A DNA stretch of 64,000 nt, taken from assembly GCA_003555335.1 (NCBI GenBank), contig PWHD01000060.1, positions 37,267 to 101,266 on the forward strand. The letters run 5' to 3'. Origin of the DNA: Mollicutes bacterium. Lineage in GTDB: Bacteria; Bacillota_I; Bacilli_A; Izemoplasmatales; Izemoplasmataceae. The notes below the pieces were generated by a model that searched no databases, was not told where the DNA came from, and worked only from the letters and a program-made list of their open reading frames with translations. Of the stretch, positions 55,013-64,000 are shown piece by piece (position 1 is the first letter of the stretch; every line of letters starts with the position of its first letter). Made by a program: the position numbers and the translations under genes.

Positions 55013-55372
55013 TTAAACGAGTTCGATGATCGCCATTTCGGTCGCATCGCCGCGGCGAGGACCTTTTTTGAGGATGCGGGTGTATCCGCCGTTGCGCTCG
55101 GTGTAGCGAGGCGCAATATCATCAAACAGTTTTTGTAGGGCGTTTTTATCATCGCCTGTGTCCATGAAACGGACAGTCTCAGCGGCACGTCTGCGGGTCT
55201 CGAGCGTGTTTTTCTTGCCGAGTGTGATCATCTTGTCCATGATTCGGCTGACTTCTTTGGCCTTGGTTTCCGTGGTTTCGATGCGCTCATGGATGATCAG
55301 TTGGGTGACAAGATCGCGGAGCATCGCTTTTCGCTGGTCGCTTCTGCGATTGAGTTTACGATAAGTAGCCAT
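55013..55372 (-). CDS. rplQ: 50S ribosomal protein L17
   Basis: L17 lies near the exit tunnel. The 119-residue sequence begins '[20 protein letters not shown]' and ends '[20 protein letters not shown]', close to the Bacillus protein. It is 11 bases after rpoA and is the last gene before the terminator of the large ribosomal operon. Confidence 0.98.
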   Translation of the reverse strand: MATYRKLNRRSDQRKAMLRDLVTQLIIHERIETTETKAKEVSRIMDKMITLGKKNTLETRRRAAETVRFMDTGDDKNALQKLFDDIAPRYTERNGGYTRILKKGPRRGDATEMAIIELV

Positions 55373-55383
55373 TATAAAACCTC

Positions 55384-56340
55384 CTATGAATGTCTTGCAA
55401 GTGAAAGACCGAGATCATCGAGCTTCTGTTTGACTTCTTTGAGGGATTTTTTACCGAGGTTTCTGACTTTCATCATGTCTTCTTCAGTTTTCTGTGTCAG
55501 TTCCTGAACGGTGTTGATCCCGGCGCGTTTCAAACAGTTGTAGCTACGGACGGATAAATCAAGATCTTCAATTGGCATTTCTAATATTTGAGAGTTTTGT
55601 TCGGACTCTCTTTCAACCATGTATTCTTCTTCTTTGGCTTTTTCTGACAGTTCGACAATGAGATTGAGATGGTCAATCATCATTTTCGAGGCGATTCCAA
55701 GAGCCTCCTTGGGGGTTACGGCACCATTTGTCTCTAGTTCGATAAAGAGTTTGTCGAGATCCGCCTGTTCATCGACCCGTGTTTTTTCAACATCGTATTT
55801 GACGCGTTGGACAGGGGTATAGATGCTGTCGATGGGGATGACACCGACGCTTCTGTTGTAGGTCTTGTTGTACTCGGCGCTCACATAGCCGATACCCTTC
55901 CTGGCATTCATGGTCATTCTGAAGTGCCCTTGGGTCACGGTGGCGATATGCTGGTCCCCGTTCACGACGGTGATGTCCGGATCGCCTTTGAGGTTGATGT
56001 CTTTGGCCGTGATTTCTTTCGGACCCTCGACATCGATCTCCAGTTCTTTTTCAACGTTCGGGTCATCACTTTCGATACGCAGGATGACATCCTTCAAGTT
56101 GAGCACGATCGTTGTGACATCTTCCACAACGCCTTCAATCGAGGAAAACTCGTGTTGAACGCCTTCGATCTGGCAGTTGATGATGGCCGCGCCGGGCAGG
56201 CTGGAAAGCAGGATGCGGCGCAGGGCGTTGCCAAGTGTGATACCGTACCCACGCTCAAGCGGTGTGATCTCAAATTGTCCTTTGGTCTCACCGTCAGAAA
56301 TGATTTTTGTTGTCGGTTTTTCGAATTTCAAATCTTTCAA
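55384..56340 (-). CDS. rpoA: RNA polymerase subunit alpha
   Basis: Alpha dimerises to start polymerase assembly. The 318 residues contain the N-terminal domain ('[20 protein letters not shown]', '[11 protein letters not shown]') and the C-terminal domain with the DNA-contact helix-hairpin-helix '[20 protein letters not shown]' and '[17 protein letters not shown]'. Both are complete, so UP-element recognition should work. It lies between rpsK and rplQ. Confidence 0.98.
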   Translation of the reverse strand: MKDLKFEKPTTKIISDGETKGQFEITPLERGYGITLGNALRRILLSSLPGAAIINCQIEGVQHEFSSIEGVVEDVTTIVLNLKDVILRIESDDPNVEKELEIDVEGPKEITAKDINLKGDPDITVVNGDQHIATVTQGHFRMTMNARKGIGYVSAEYNKTYNRSVGVIPIDSIYTPVQRVKYDVEKTRVDEQADLDKLFIELETNGAVTPKEALGIASKMMIDHLNLIVELSEKAKEEEYMVERESEQNSQILEMPIEDLDLSVRSYNCLKRAGINTVQELTQKTEEDMMKVRNLGKKSLKEVKQKLDDLGLSLARHS

Positions 56341-56370
56341 ATGAACAACCTCCCTTGTTTGATTTCAAAA

Positions 56371-56763
56371 CTAGCCACGAGGTCGTTTTGGTGGACGACA
56401 TCCGTTGTGTGGAACTGGGGTCTCATCTTTGATGGCTGTGATTTCTAGTCCCGCGGTTTGTAATGAACGAATTGCGGCTTCACGTCCAGGACCTGGTCCT
56501 TTGACAGAAACCTCTACTTTTTGTACACCGTGTTCCATCGCGGCTTTGGCGCAAGCTTCGCTTGCTAGTTGGGCCGCATACGGTGTGGATTTGCGGCTTC
56601 CTTTGAAACCGAGCGCACCCGCACTGGTCCATGCAATCGCATTGCCTGTAGGATCAGTGACGGTAATGATTGTATTGTTGAAAGTCGAATGTATATGTGC
56701 GACTCCGGAAGGAATATTCTTTCTTACACGACGTTTGGATCTGGTTTTGGTTTTGCGTGCCAT
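56371..56763 (-). CDS. rpsK: 30S ribosomal protein S11
   Basis: S11 lies on the 30S platform near the E site. The 130-residue sequence has '[20 protein letters not shown]', '[20 protein letters not shown]' and the C-terminal '[16 protein letters not shown]'. It lies 12 bases after rpsM in the alpha operon. Confidence 0.98.
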   Translation of the reverse strand: MARKTKTRSKRRVRKNIPSGVAHIHSTFNNTIITVTDPTGNAIAWTSAGALGFKGSRKSTPYAAQLASEACAKAAMEHGVQKVEVSVKGPGPGREAAIRSLQTAGLEITAIKDETPVPHNGCRPPKRPRG

Positions 56764-56775
56764 ATTGCTCGCCTC

Positions 56776-57141
56776 CTATTTCTTTTTCTTGGCTACAGTC
56801 TTACGCGGACCTTTTCTCGTACGCGCGTTATTGCGCGTTTTTTGGCCACGGACTGGAAGTTTTCTACGATGACGCATGCCTCGGTAACTGCCAATTTCCT
56901 GAAGACGTTTGATGTTCAGTGATACCTCACGTCTCAAATCACCTTCGGTCTTGACTTTGTCAACCTCTTCACGGATACGTCTTAGTTCATCATCACTCAA
57001 ATCTTTTACTCGCGTGTCAACTGAGACATTGGCGTTTTTCAAAATGTCCTCGGAAAGGCTTCTTCCGATTCCGAAAACGTATGTCAGCGAAACAACAACG
57101 CGTTTTTCTCTGGGGATATCTACCCCTGCGATACGTGCCAT
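56776..57141 (-). CDS. rpsM: 30S ribosomal protein S13
   Basis: S13 contacts the P-site tRNA and the 50S subunit. The 121 residues show '[20 protein letters not shown]', '[20 protein letters not shown]' and '[20 protein letters not shown]'. A basic tail ends KTVAKKKK. It follows rpmJ by 14 bases. Confidence 0.98.
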   Translation of the reverse strand: MARIAGVDIPREKRVVVSLTYVFGIGRSLSEDILKNANVSVDTRVKDLSDDELRRIREEVDKVKTEGDLRREVSLNIKRLQEIGSYRGMRHRRKLPVRGQKTRNNARTRKGPRKTVAKKKK

Positions 57142-57155
57142 GAATGCACCTCCTA

Positions 57156-57269
57156 TTAACCTTGTCTTTGTTTATGCTTGGGATTGTCACAGATGACCAT
57201 GACTTTCCCTTTACGTTTTATGACTTTGCATTTGTCGCAGATTTTTTTTACTGATGGTCTTACCTTCAT
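57156..57269 (-). CDS. rpmJ: 50S ribosomal protein L36, zinc-binding form
   Basis: A 37-residue protein from ATG 57269 to TAA 57156, reading [20 protein letters not shown] onward. The zinc ligands C11, C14, C27 and H32 are all present, so this is the C+ form. It lies between infA and rpsM in the usual order, with GGAGG before the ATG. Confidence 0.97.
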   Translation of the reverse strand: MKVRPSVKKICDKCKVIKRKGKVMVICDNPKHKQRQG

Positions 57270-57302
57270 TTAAATTTCCTCCTTTGGAGCCTTCACTAGT
57301 TA

Positions 57303-57521
57303 TTATTTATGTCTATAAGTGATGCGCCCACGTGTTAGGTCATACGGTGAAAGTTCAACCGTGACTTTGTCACCAGGTAAGATGCGTATGTAATACATAC
57401 GGATTTTACCCGAAACGTGAGCTTTGATTGTGTGGCCGTTCTCGAGTTTCACCAGGAATTCAGTGTTCGGTAGGGCCTCGACGATCCGGCCTTCCATTTC
57501 AAGCTTATCTTCTTTTGCCAA
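57303..57521 (-). CDS. infA: Translation initiation factor IF-1
   Basis: IF-1 blocks the A site during initiation. The 72-residue OB-fold protein has '[20 protein letters not shown]', '[20 protein letters not shown]', and '[14 protein letters not shown]' and is full length. It follows map by 13 bases; the small KOW-domain gene (ybzG) that stands between in Bacillus is absent. Confidence 0.98.
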   Translation of the reverse strand: MAKEDKLEMEGRIVEALPNTEFLVKLENGHTIKAHVSGKIRMYYIRILPGDKVTVELSPYDLTRGRITYRHK

Positions 57522-57534
57522 GTCGATCTCCTCC

Positions 57535-58287
57535 TTATTCTAACGCAGTTAAAAGTAAACAGTCTTCTTCTGTGATCAGTACGGTATGCTCATAATGCGC
57601 ACTGAGCGATCCGTCCAGTGTGACCGCAGTCCACTGGTCGCTTAGGACCCTGACTTCTTTTCCACCGCTGTTGACCATGGGCTCGATGGCGAGCGTCATA
57701 CCGGCTTTGAGCACGGGGCCTTTGTTCGGTGGACCGTAATTTGGAATCTGCGGGTCTTCGTGAAGGTTCTTGCCGATACCGTGTCCGACAAATTCCCTGA
57801 CAATGCTGTAGCCTCTTTCTTCGGCGTAAGTCTGGATGGCATGGGAGATGTCGGAGAGTCTTTGACCCGCTTTTGCGTGTTTCAGACCTTCAAACAGTGC
57901 ACCTTCTGTGACTTCCAGGAGTGCCTTGGCTTCTTCGGGAACTTCGCCCACCGCGTAACTCCAGGCGGAATCACCATGATACCCTTTGTAGTTCGCGCCG
58001 ATATCGACTTTGAAGATATCGCCATTTTTGAGTTGGCGTGTTTTCGAGGGAATACCGTGGACGACTTCTTCGTTGATCGATGTGCAGGCACTCCCCGGGA
58101 ACCCGCCATAGCCTTTGAAGGATGGCGTGGCGCCATGGTCGGTGATGACCTTTTCGACAATCCGGTCGATCTCGTCCGTGGTGATGCCTGGGCGGACATG
58201 TTTCTTCACTTCGCGATGTGCATGTGCGACGATGCGTCCCGCTTCTTTCATGAGTGCGATTTCTCTTTCGGATTTTCTCTTGATCAT
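57535..58287 (-). CDS. map: Methionine aminopeptidase, type I
   Basis: Removes the initiator methionine from nascent proteins. The 250 residues contain the pita-bread metal ligands: D in '[20 protein letters not shown]' (two Asp), H in '[11 protein letters not shown]', E in 'AIEPMV' and the last Glu in '[10 protein letters not shown]'. The ATG overlaps the adk stop by 4 bases. It belongs to secY-adk-map-infA. Confidence 0.97.
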   Translation of the reverse strand: MIKRKSEREIALMKEAGRIVAHAHREVKKHVRPGITTDEIDRIVEKVITDHGATPSFKGYGGFPGSACTSINEEVVHGIPSKTRQLKNGDIFKVDIGANYKGYHGDSAWSYAVGEVPEEAKALLEVTEGALFEGLKHAKAGQRLSDISHAIQTYAEERGYSIVREFVGHGIGKNLHEDPQIPNYGPPNKGPVLKAGMTLAIEPMVNSGGKEVRVLSDQWTAVTLDGSLSAHYEHTVLITEEDCLLLTALE

Positions 58288-58934
58288 GACAAATCCCTCA
58301 ACGCTCTTTTGATATCGCTGTAGACTGCTTCGAATGACTGCATCCCGTTGATATTGACGAGGATGCCGCGTCCCTTGTAGTAATCGATGATGGGCTTGGT
58401 CTTGGTTTCATAGATTCTCAAACGGTTGCGGACTGAATCCAATTTATCGTCTTCCCTCTGGTAGAGTTCGCCTCCGCACCGGTCGCAAACATCTTCCTTC
58501 TGCGGCGGTTTGAACTTGGTGTGGTAGGTCGCACCGCAGCTTTTGCAGACGCGTCGCCCCACCATCCGTTCGAGAATGACGCCCTTGTCGACGACAATAT
58601 TGATCACCGCTGTCAAAGCGGCGTTCAGCTCTTTTAGCATATCGTCCAATGCTTTCGCTTGGGCGACCGTGCGGGGATAGCCGTCGAGCAGGAACGATTG
58701 ATCCGGCCCTTCTTCCGATAGGCGTTTCCTGACAATCTTGTTGGTGATCTCATCGGAAACCAGGTTGCCATCATTGATGTAGGCCATGGCCTTTTTCCCG
58801 AGTTCTTCGCCCCGTTCATAGGATTGGCGGAACATCTCACCGGTTGAGATATGGGTCAGATTGTAATCTTCGACCAGTTTTTGGGCCTGGCTGCCTTTTC
58901 CGGCACCCGGGGGGCCCATGATCAGAATCTTCAA
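58284..58934 (-). CDS. adk: Adenylate kinase
   Basis: Interconverts ATP + AMP and 2 ADP. The 216 residues show the P-loop '[15 protein letters not shown]' (about 6-20), '[14 protein letters not shown]', '[16 protein letters not shown]' (family usually GFPRT) and the long LID with zinc ligands 'CKSCGATYH...CDRCGGEL'. The four cysteines make it a zinc-stabilised Gram-positive type. It is 12 bases after secY and overlaps map by 4 bases. Confidence 0.97.
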   Translation of the reverse strand: MKILIMGPPGAGKGSQAQKLVEDYNLTHISTGEMFRQSYERGEELGKKAMAYINDGNLVSDEITNKIVRKRLSEEGPDQSFLLDGYPRTVAQAKALDDMLKELNAALTAVINIVVDKGVILERMVGRRVCKSCGATYHTKFKPPQKEDVCDRCGGELYQREDDKLDSVRNRLRIYETKTKPIIDYYKGRGILVNINGMQSFEAVYSDIKRALRDLS

Positions 58935-58946
58935 GTAAAACGCCCC

Positions 58947-60251
58947 CTATCTGATGAATCCGCTATAGCTTTTGCCTTGTACGTCGGTTTTAATCTGTTT
59001 GGTTGTCTCAATCGCGACACCGACCACAATCAGAAGCGAGGTCCCACCGACCTGGATATAAGGGGGAAGACCGAAGATGATTGCGGCGAAAATGGGGATC
59101 GAGGCCACAATCAACAAATATAGCGCACCGATGACGGTGATTTTGAAAAGGAGCTTTGAAATATAGTTTTCTGTCTCGACGCCGGGTCTGACACCCGGAA
59201 CGAATGCGTTTTGTTTCTGCAGGTTGTTTGAAATCTTATCCGGATTGATCTGTACGAAGGAGTAGAAGAACGTGAAGGTCACAATCAGGATCGCATAGAC
59301 GATGTAGCCGAGTGGTCTTTGATAATTGAACATCTCATTGAGCCATAGTCCGACCGTTGTCTGTTGAAGCTGGGGCATGAAGTTGAGCATGGTCTGGGGT
59401 ACGGAGAGGATGGTGACGGCGAAGATAACCGGAATAACTCCCGCCGAGTTGATTTTGAGGGGGATGTTCGAACCGGATTTGCCTTTGAACTTGGAACTGC
59501 TCGGTCTGTTCGAATATTGAATCGGAATCTTGCGGTTGGCGCTTTGCATGTAGGTCACACCGATCAAAATCAGAATGAACATGAGGACGACAACCCCGAA
59601 AATGGCATAATCACCGAATCCGACACCCTCGATAAGATACTCGTTGGTGAGGGAGGTGAACATACCGGGAAGACCGGCGATGATACCGGCGACGATGATC
59701 ATCGATGTTCCGTTACCGACACCTTTGAGGGTAATCTGGTCAGCGAGCCAAAGCAGGAATGCGGTTCCCGCCGTCATGACGATCGCCAGATAGGTGTAGG
59801 TGAGGAAAGTCGGTTGGACACCGATATCGAAAATGGCGTCATTAGTAAGTGCGAAACCGTAAGTCATCCCGAGCGCCTGGATGAATGCGAGGCTTAGTGC
59901 CAGATAGCGGGTGACTTGGTTGATCTTTTGTTTTCCGGTGTCGCCTTCTTGCGACCATTCTTTGAGTGTTGGAATGATGTCCATCTGAAGAAGCTGAATG
60001 ACGATGGACGCGGTAATGTATGGGCCGATACCCAGTGCGATGATCGAATAGTTTGACAGCGCGCTACCGGTAAAGGCATCCATGATGCCGAGGAAGCCGC
60101 CTTGTCCTTCGAAGAACTGAGTGATTTCAGCGGGATTGATCAAAGGCATGGTGATGTATGTTGCGGCCCTGTAGATCAAGAATACTGCAAGAGTGAAAAG
60201 AATTTTGTTCATCAGGCTCTTGTTCTTAAATACTGCTTTGATCGTATCCAT
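58947..60251 (-). CDS. secY: Preprotein translocase subunit SecY
   Basis: The protein-conducting channel. The 434 residues have ten hydrophobic segments; conserved stretches include 'TGSALSNYSIIALGIGPYIT' with 'ASIVIQLLQMDIIPTLKEW', the loop 'KINSAGVIPVIFAVTIL' and 'AFVPGVRPGVETENYI'. Two cytoplasmic loops for SecA and ribosome binding are kept. It overlaps rplO by one base and pairs with the three-helix SecE encoded at 36909-37334. Confidence 0.98.
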   Translation of the reverse strand: MDTIKAVFKNKSLMNKILFTLAVFLIYRAATYITMPLINPAEITQFFEGQGGFLGIMDAFTGSALSNYSIIALGIGPYITASIVIQLLQMDIIPTLKEWSQEGDTGKQKINQVTRYLALSLAFIQALGMTYGFALTNDAIFDIGVQPTFLTYTYLAIVMTAGTAFLLWLADQITLKGVGNGTSMIIVAGIIAGLPGMFTSLTNEYLIEGVGFGDYAIFGVVVLMFILILIGVTYMQSANRKIPIQYSNRPSSSKFKGKSGSNIPLKINSAGVIPVIFAVTILSVPQTMLNFMPQLQQTTVGLWLNEMFNYQRPLGYIVYAILIVTFTFFYSFVQINPDKISNNLQKQNAFVPGVRPGVETENYISKLLFKITVIGALYLLIVASIPIFAAIIFGLPPYIQVGGTSLLIVVGVAIETTKQIKTDVQGKSYSGFIR

Positions 60252-60691
60252 CAGATCACCTCTACGTTTCCACCAGCAGCCTTGATTTTTTCTTCGGCTG
60301 AAGCCGTGAATTTATGCGCTTTGACTGTTACTTTCTTTTCGAGGGTTCCGTTTCCGAGAATCTTGACACCGGTGAGCAGCTTGGTAATGACACGGTCATT
60401 GAGAAGCATTTCCGGTGTGACGGTGGTTCCGTCTTCATATCTGTTCAGACGATCGATGTTGACCGTCGCGTATTCCTTGCGATGCGGATTCTTGAAACCG
60501 ACTTTCCTGAGGCGCTTGTAAAGTGGTGTCTGACCGCCTTCAAATGATGGTCTTTTGCCTGTGCCTGAGCGGGCGTTTTGTCCGTCAGAACCTTTTCCGG
60601 CGGTTTTGCCGGTTCCGGTTCCGATTCCGCGTCCGACGCGTTTTCGGTTCTTCGTGGAGCCCGGTGTCGGTTTGAGTTCGTGTAGTTTCAT
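60251..60691 (-). CDS. rplO: 50S ribosomal protein L15
   Basis: L15 is an assembly protein of the 50S subunit. The 146 residues have the glycine-rich N-terminal extension '[20 protein letters not shown]', '[20 protein letters not shown]' and a compact C-terminal domain. It lies between rpmD (12 bases) and secY (1-base overlap). Confidence 0.98.
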   Translation of the reverse strand: MKLHELKPTPGSTKNRKRVGRGIGTGTGKTAGKGSDGQNARSGTGKRPSFEGGQTPLYKRLRKVGFKNPHRKEYATVNIDRLNRYEDGTTVTPEMLLNDRVITKLLTGVKILGNGTLEKKVTVKAHKFTASAEEKIKAAGGNVEVI

Positions 60692-60703
60692 ACTGAGTAC
60701 CTC

Positions 60704-60883
60704 CTATTTTTCAACGACGTCCACTAAATGGGCGATGATACGAATCATTCCCCTAGTGGTCTCAGTGTCTTTTTTGACAACGGTCCTGTTGACTTTTGTC
60801 AAGCCCAGAGCCTGGGCGGTTTTTCTTTGTTTCGGTGTGGTTGTGATCAGGCTTCTTCTGAGTGTGATTTCCAATGTTTTCAT
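60704..60883 (-). CDS. rpmD: 50S ribosomal protein L30
   Basis: A 59-residue protein from ATG 60883 to TAG 60704, reading [20 protein letters not shown] and ending '[12 protein letters not shown]'. The middle '[20 protein letters not shown]' is the family signature. The ATG overlaps the rpsE stop by one base (TAATG). It sits in the standard spc place between rpsE and rplO. Confidence 0.96.
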   Translation of the reverse strand: MKTLEITLRRSLITTTPKQRKTAQALGLTKVNRTVVKKDTETTRGMIRIIAHLVDVVEK

Positions 60884-61398
60884 TATGACAGGATCTCCTT
60901 GGCAGTCTTACCTCTGGTACGGGCAACCTGTTCTGCGCTGCGCAGTTCGCCGATAGCGGAGAACGTCGCGCGGATGATGTTGATCGGTGAATCGGATCCA
61001 AGTGATTTGGAGAGGATATCCGCCACACCTGCGGCCTCCAACACAGCACGGACCGGACCGCCTGCGATCACACCGGTACCTTCGACCGCCGGTTTCAGAT
61101 AGACACGGCCGGCGCCATGACGTCCGGTGATCTCATGAGGAATGGTAGTTCCATACATCGGCACTTTGACGAAGTTCCTTTTGGCTTCTTCGATGGCCTT
61201 CTTGATTGCGTCGGGGACTTCCTGGGCTTTTCCGGTACCGAAACCGACTTGACCTTTCTTGTCACCGACAACGACTAGAGCACTGAAACGAAAACGACGT
61301 CCGCCTTTCACAACTTTTGTGACACGGCTGATATTAACGACGCGTTCTTCGTATATGCTTTGTTCTCTTTTTTTACGTTTTCTACGATTTTTTTGCAT
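60883..61398 (-). CDS. rpsE: 30S ribosomal protein S5
   Basis: S5 helps decoding accuracy and mRNA unwinding. The 171 residues have '[20 protein letters not shown]', '[20 protein letters not shown]' and '[20 protein letters not shown]'. The spectinomycin loop (near VVKGGRR) is unchanged. It starts 15 bases after rplR and ends inside the rpmD start. Confidence 0.98.
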   Translation of the reverse strand: MQKNRRKRKKREQSIYEERVVNISRVTKVVKGGRRFRFSALVVVGDKKGQVGFGTGKAQEVPDAIKKAIEEAKRNFVKVPMYGTTIPHEITGRHGAGRVYLKPAVEGTGVIAGGPVRAVLEAAGVADILSKSLGSDSPINIIRATFSAIGELRSAEQVARTRGKTAKEILS

Positions 61399-61413
61399 TG
61401 GCTTACCTCCTTA

Positions 61414-61785
61414 TTAGAATTGTAATCCTGCCGTACGCGCTGCTTCGGCCAACGCTTTGATGCGGCCATGATAGCGGTAGCCGCTACGGTCGAACACAAC
61501 TTTCTCGATGTCTTTTTCAAGGGCTCTTTTCGCCAGGTTCTCCCCGACGGTCTTGGCGCCTTCTTTGTTGTTGCTCGTTGCTTGATCGGATCCTTCTTCC
61601 ATGGTCGATGCGCTCACGAGCGTTTCGCCATTGACATCGTCAATCAGCTGAGCATAGATATTCTTGTTTGAGCGGAAAACACTCAGACGGGGACGCAGTG
61701 GCGTTCCGACTAAGGTCTTACGGGCTCTAAGATGTCTTTTCTTACGCATGTCGTTTCTTGATTTCTTGTTAATCATCTTCGTCAC
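61414..61785 (-). CDS. rplR: 50S ribosomal protein L18
   Basis: L18 binds 5S rRNA in the central protuberance. The 123-residue sequence has a basic N-terminus and '[20 protein letters not shown]', '[20 protein letters not shown]' and the end '[17 protein letters not shown]'. It lies 9 bases after rplF. Confidence 0.97.
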   Translation of the reverse strand: MTKMINKKSRNDMRKKRHLRARKTLVGTPLRPRLSVFRSNKNIYAQLIDDVNGETLVSASTMEEGSDQATSNNKEGAKTVGENLAKRALEKDIEKVVFDRSGYRYHGRIKALAEAARTAGLQF

Positions 61786-61794
61786 TCCTAACTA

Positions 61795-62331
61795 CTATTT
61801 AGCAGTTTTTCCTTCTTTTCGACGTACATGTTCGTCGATGTAGCGAATGCCTTTGCCCAGGTAAGGTTCGGGTTTACGTACGGCGCGTACGTTTGCGGCG
61901 AATTCGCCAACACGTTGTTTGTCGATACCCGAGACAACGATCTGGGTGTTCTTCACAACCTCGACTGTGATGCCTTCAGGGATGGTCATTTCAACCGGTT
62001 GTGAATAACCGGCGTTGATGACGAGTGTGTTACCTTTAAGTTGCGCACGGTAACCGACACCGACCATTTTGAGTTTCTTTGTGAAGCCTTCGCTGACACC
62101 TTGAACCAGGTTGACAAGCAGGGAACGCGCTGTACCGTGTAGGGTACGGTCCTGTTTGGAATCGCTGGCGCGGGCGACGTGGAGTGCTTCGTCATCGAGT
62201 TTCACCGTCATGGATTCATGAGCGGTCATGTTGAGTGTTCCTTTGGGGCCATTCACAGTGACAGTCTGTCCTTCGACCGTGGCTGTGACGCCTTGAGGTA
62301 AATTTATGGGTTTATTCCCAATACGACTCAT
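61795..62331 (-). CDS. rplF: 50S ribosomal protein L6
   Basis: L6 lies near the factor-binding site. The 178 residues contain two similar beta-rich domains, with 'MSRIGNKPINLPQGVTATVE', 'GTARSLLVNLVQGVSEGFTK' and the RNA-binding C-terminus 'RKPEPYLGKGIRYIDEHVRR'. It lies 22 bases after rpsH. Confidence 0.98.
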   Translation of the reverse strand: MSRIGNKPINLPQGVTATVEGQTVTVNGPKGTLNMTAHESMTVKLDDEALHVARASDSKQDRTLHGTARSLLVNLVQGVSEGFTKKLKMVGVGYRAQLKGNTLVINAGYSQPVEMTIPEGITVEVVKNTQIVVSGIDKQRVGEFAANVRAVRKPEPYLGKGIRYIDEHVRRKEGKTAK

Positions 62332-62353
62332 AGTGTGTACCTCCTTTATTTAA

Positions 62354-62749
62354 TTACCATACGTATGCGAGAATTTCGCCGCCGATATTTTGCTTGCGGG
62401 CTTCTCGGTCTGAAATGATGCCTTTTGATGTCGAAATGACCGCGATACCGAGTCCGTTCAGTACTTTGGGGATCTCACCGCTTTTGGCATAAACTTTAAG
62501 ACCGGGCTTGGAGATGCGTTTGAGCCCCTTGACCACACGTTCGTTCTGGACGTATCTCAGCGTAACGCGCAGCTTATTGACGGGTTTGCTTCTCACAACA
62601 TCGATCTTTGCAATGTATCCTTCATCGCGTAGTAGCTCCAGCACTTGCTTTTTGAGCTTGGACGCGGGAATATCGACTGTCTGGGCTTTCATTTGATTTG
62701 CATTTCTAATACGTGTCAACATATCAGCAATAGGATCTGTCATTACCAT
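62354..62749 (-). CDS. rpsH: 30S ribosomal protein S8
   Basis: S8 organises the central domain of 16S rRNA and represses the spc operon in E. coli. The 131 residues include '[20 protein letters not shown]' and the RNA-binding end '[20 protein letters not shown]'. The first ATG (62749) is 9 bases after AGGAGG; a second in-frame ATG two codons later (62743) gives the more usual MTDPIADM start and cannot be excluded. It follows rpsN by 38 bases. Confidence 0.97.
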   Translation of the reverse strand: MVMTDPIADMLTRIRNANQMKAQTVDIPASKLKKQVLELLRDEGYIAKIDVVRSKPVNKLRVTLRYVQNERVVKGLKRISKPGLKVYAKSGEIPKVLNGLGIAVISTSKGIISDREARKQNIGGEILAYVW

Positions 62750-62787
62750 TTAAAATTGCCTCCTCCCAATATCTTAGGAAATTATTT

Positions 62788-63527
<740 letters not shown>

Positions 63528-63546
63528 CCACTAATGCCTCCTTTCT

Positions 63547-63873
63547 TTAGTCTAAAACCTCACCGGTTTTTTTCGATACACGCACTTTGCGTGTGCTCTC
63601 TTTTTTCTTATCTGCATCTGTGACGGTTTTGTAGCCTACTCGTGTCACACCTTTTTTATCAACAATCATGACGTTTGATGCGTGGATCGGCGCTTCATAT
63701 TCCAAGATGCCCCCATCGGGGTTCGCCTGAGTAGGTTTTTCATGTTTTTTAATGATGTTCACGCCTTCGACAAGGACGCGGTCCTGTTTGGGGTATGTTC
63801 TTAGAACATTGCCCTCTTTACCTCTGTCTTCCCCTGAGATAACGCGAACTTTATCACCTTTTTTGATTTTCAT
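63547..63873 (-). CDS. rplX: 50S ribosomal protein L24
   Basis: L24 starts 50S assembly by binding the 5' end of 23S rRNA. The 108 residues have a KOW motif at the N-terminus ('[20 protein letters not shown]') and '[20 protein letters not shown]'. It lies 18 bases after rplN. Confidence 0.98.
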   Translation of the reverse strand: MKIKKGDKVRVISGEDRGKEGNVLRTYPKQDRVLVEGVNIIKKHEKPTQANPDGGILEYEAPIHASNVMIVDKKGVTRVGYKTVTDADKKKESTRKVRVSKKTGEVLD

Positions 63874-63891
63874 AAGTCTTCCTCCTACTCC

Positions 63892-64000
63892 TTATAATAC
63901 TTCGGGAGCCAGTGATAAGATTTTCATGAAACCTTCCTCACGGAGCTCTCTTGCTACTGGCCCGAAAATACGGGTTCCTAGTGGGGACTTGTCTTCACGC
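63892..64000 (-). CDS. rplN: 50S ribosomal protein L14, C-terminal part (cut by window edge)
   Basis: Only the last 35 or so codons are present: the frame reads '[20 protein letters not shown]' then '[15 protein letters not shown]' and a TAA stop at 63892-63894. This is the highly conserved C-terminus of L14, which contacts L19 and 23S rRNA at the subunit interface. It sits directly upstream of rplX, as in every spc operon, so the rest of the S10/spc genes should continue beyond 64000. Confidence 0.95.
   Translation of the reverse strand, partial: REDKSPLGTRIFGPVARELREEGFMKILSLAPEVL

Overview
The window is a compact stretch of a bacterial chromosome. It is packed with core information-processing genes and reads almost entirely on the minus strand; the only plus-strand genes are at 11453-12127 and 49628-51189. 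The organism looks like a member of the Bacilli/Mollicutes side of the Firmicutes. Gene clusters follow the Bacillus order (cysS-mrnC-rlmB-sigH-rpmG-secE-nusG-rplKAJL-rpoBC-rpsLG-fusA-tuf; rplN..rpsE-rpmD-rplO-secY-adk-map-infA-rpmJ-rpsM-rpsK-rpoA-rplQ-ecfA1A2T-truA; gdpP-rplI-dnaB; tmk-holB-ricT-trmN6-rsmI-metG). Several usual Bacillus members are absent (rae1, the L7Ae-like gene before rpsL, yaaQ/yaaR, yabA). UGA is used as a stop and UGG encodes Trp, so this is not a Mycoplasma/Spiroplasma code. An in-frame GdpP-L9 fusion, which I recall from Acholeplasma-type genomes, suggests an Acholeplasma/Izemoplasma-like lineage. Base composition is near 50% GC by eye, high for that group, so the lineage call is tentative.

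Layout: 1-1592 holds ffh (partial), ylxM and ftsY, the protein-targeting GTPases. 1660-1801 is intergenic and carries a well-formed small RNA candidate with its own promoter and terminator. 1819-7383 holds topA, prmC, prfA and a MATE exporter. 7490-11282 is gdpP-rplI (fused) and dnaB. 11364-12127 is a preQ1 riboswitch with a queuosine-precursor transporter. 12157-14431 is a DUF438/hemerythrin/PAS protein and the rpsF-ssb-rpsR operon with a structured leader. 14533-21029 has smaller operons: cinA-hydrolase, ychF-membrane protein, and tatD-htrA-nitroreductase. 21107-25406 is the str operon. 25618-38091 is the rif/rplKAJL region with its leaders. 38093-43373 carries RNA-processing and aminoacyl-tRNA synthetase genes, a cold-shock gene and rplM-rpsI. 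43498-49500 is tmk to metG. 49628-51189 is a metal ABC transporter. 51247-54853 is truA plus the ECF transporter energizing module. 55013-64000 is the alpha and spc part of the ribosomal superoperon, leaving the window inside rplN.

The genes together supply ribosomal proteins, RNA polymerase (alpha, beta, beta' and a sigma factor), translation factors, Sec/SRP targeting and tRNA/rRNA modification. Regulation is visible mainly as RNA: a preQ1-I riboswitch, a duplicated L1-binding mimic before rplK and before rplA, an L10-type attenuator before rplJ, a hairpin leader before rpsF, and the candidate sRNA. No gene-free stretch exceeds 300 bases (the longest, about 225 bases, is the sRNA region before ftsY). 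I found no rRNA, tRNA, CRISPR, insertion sequence or prophage.
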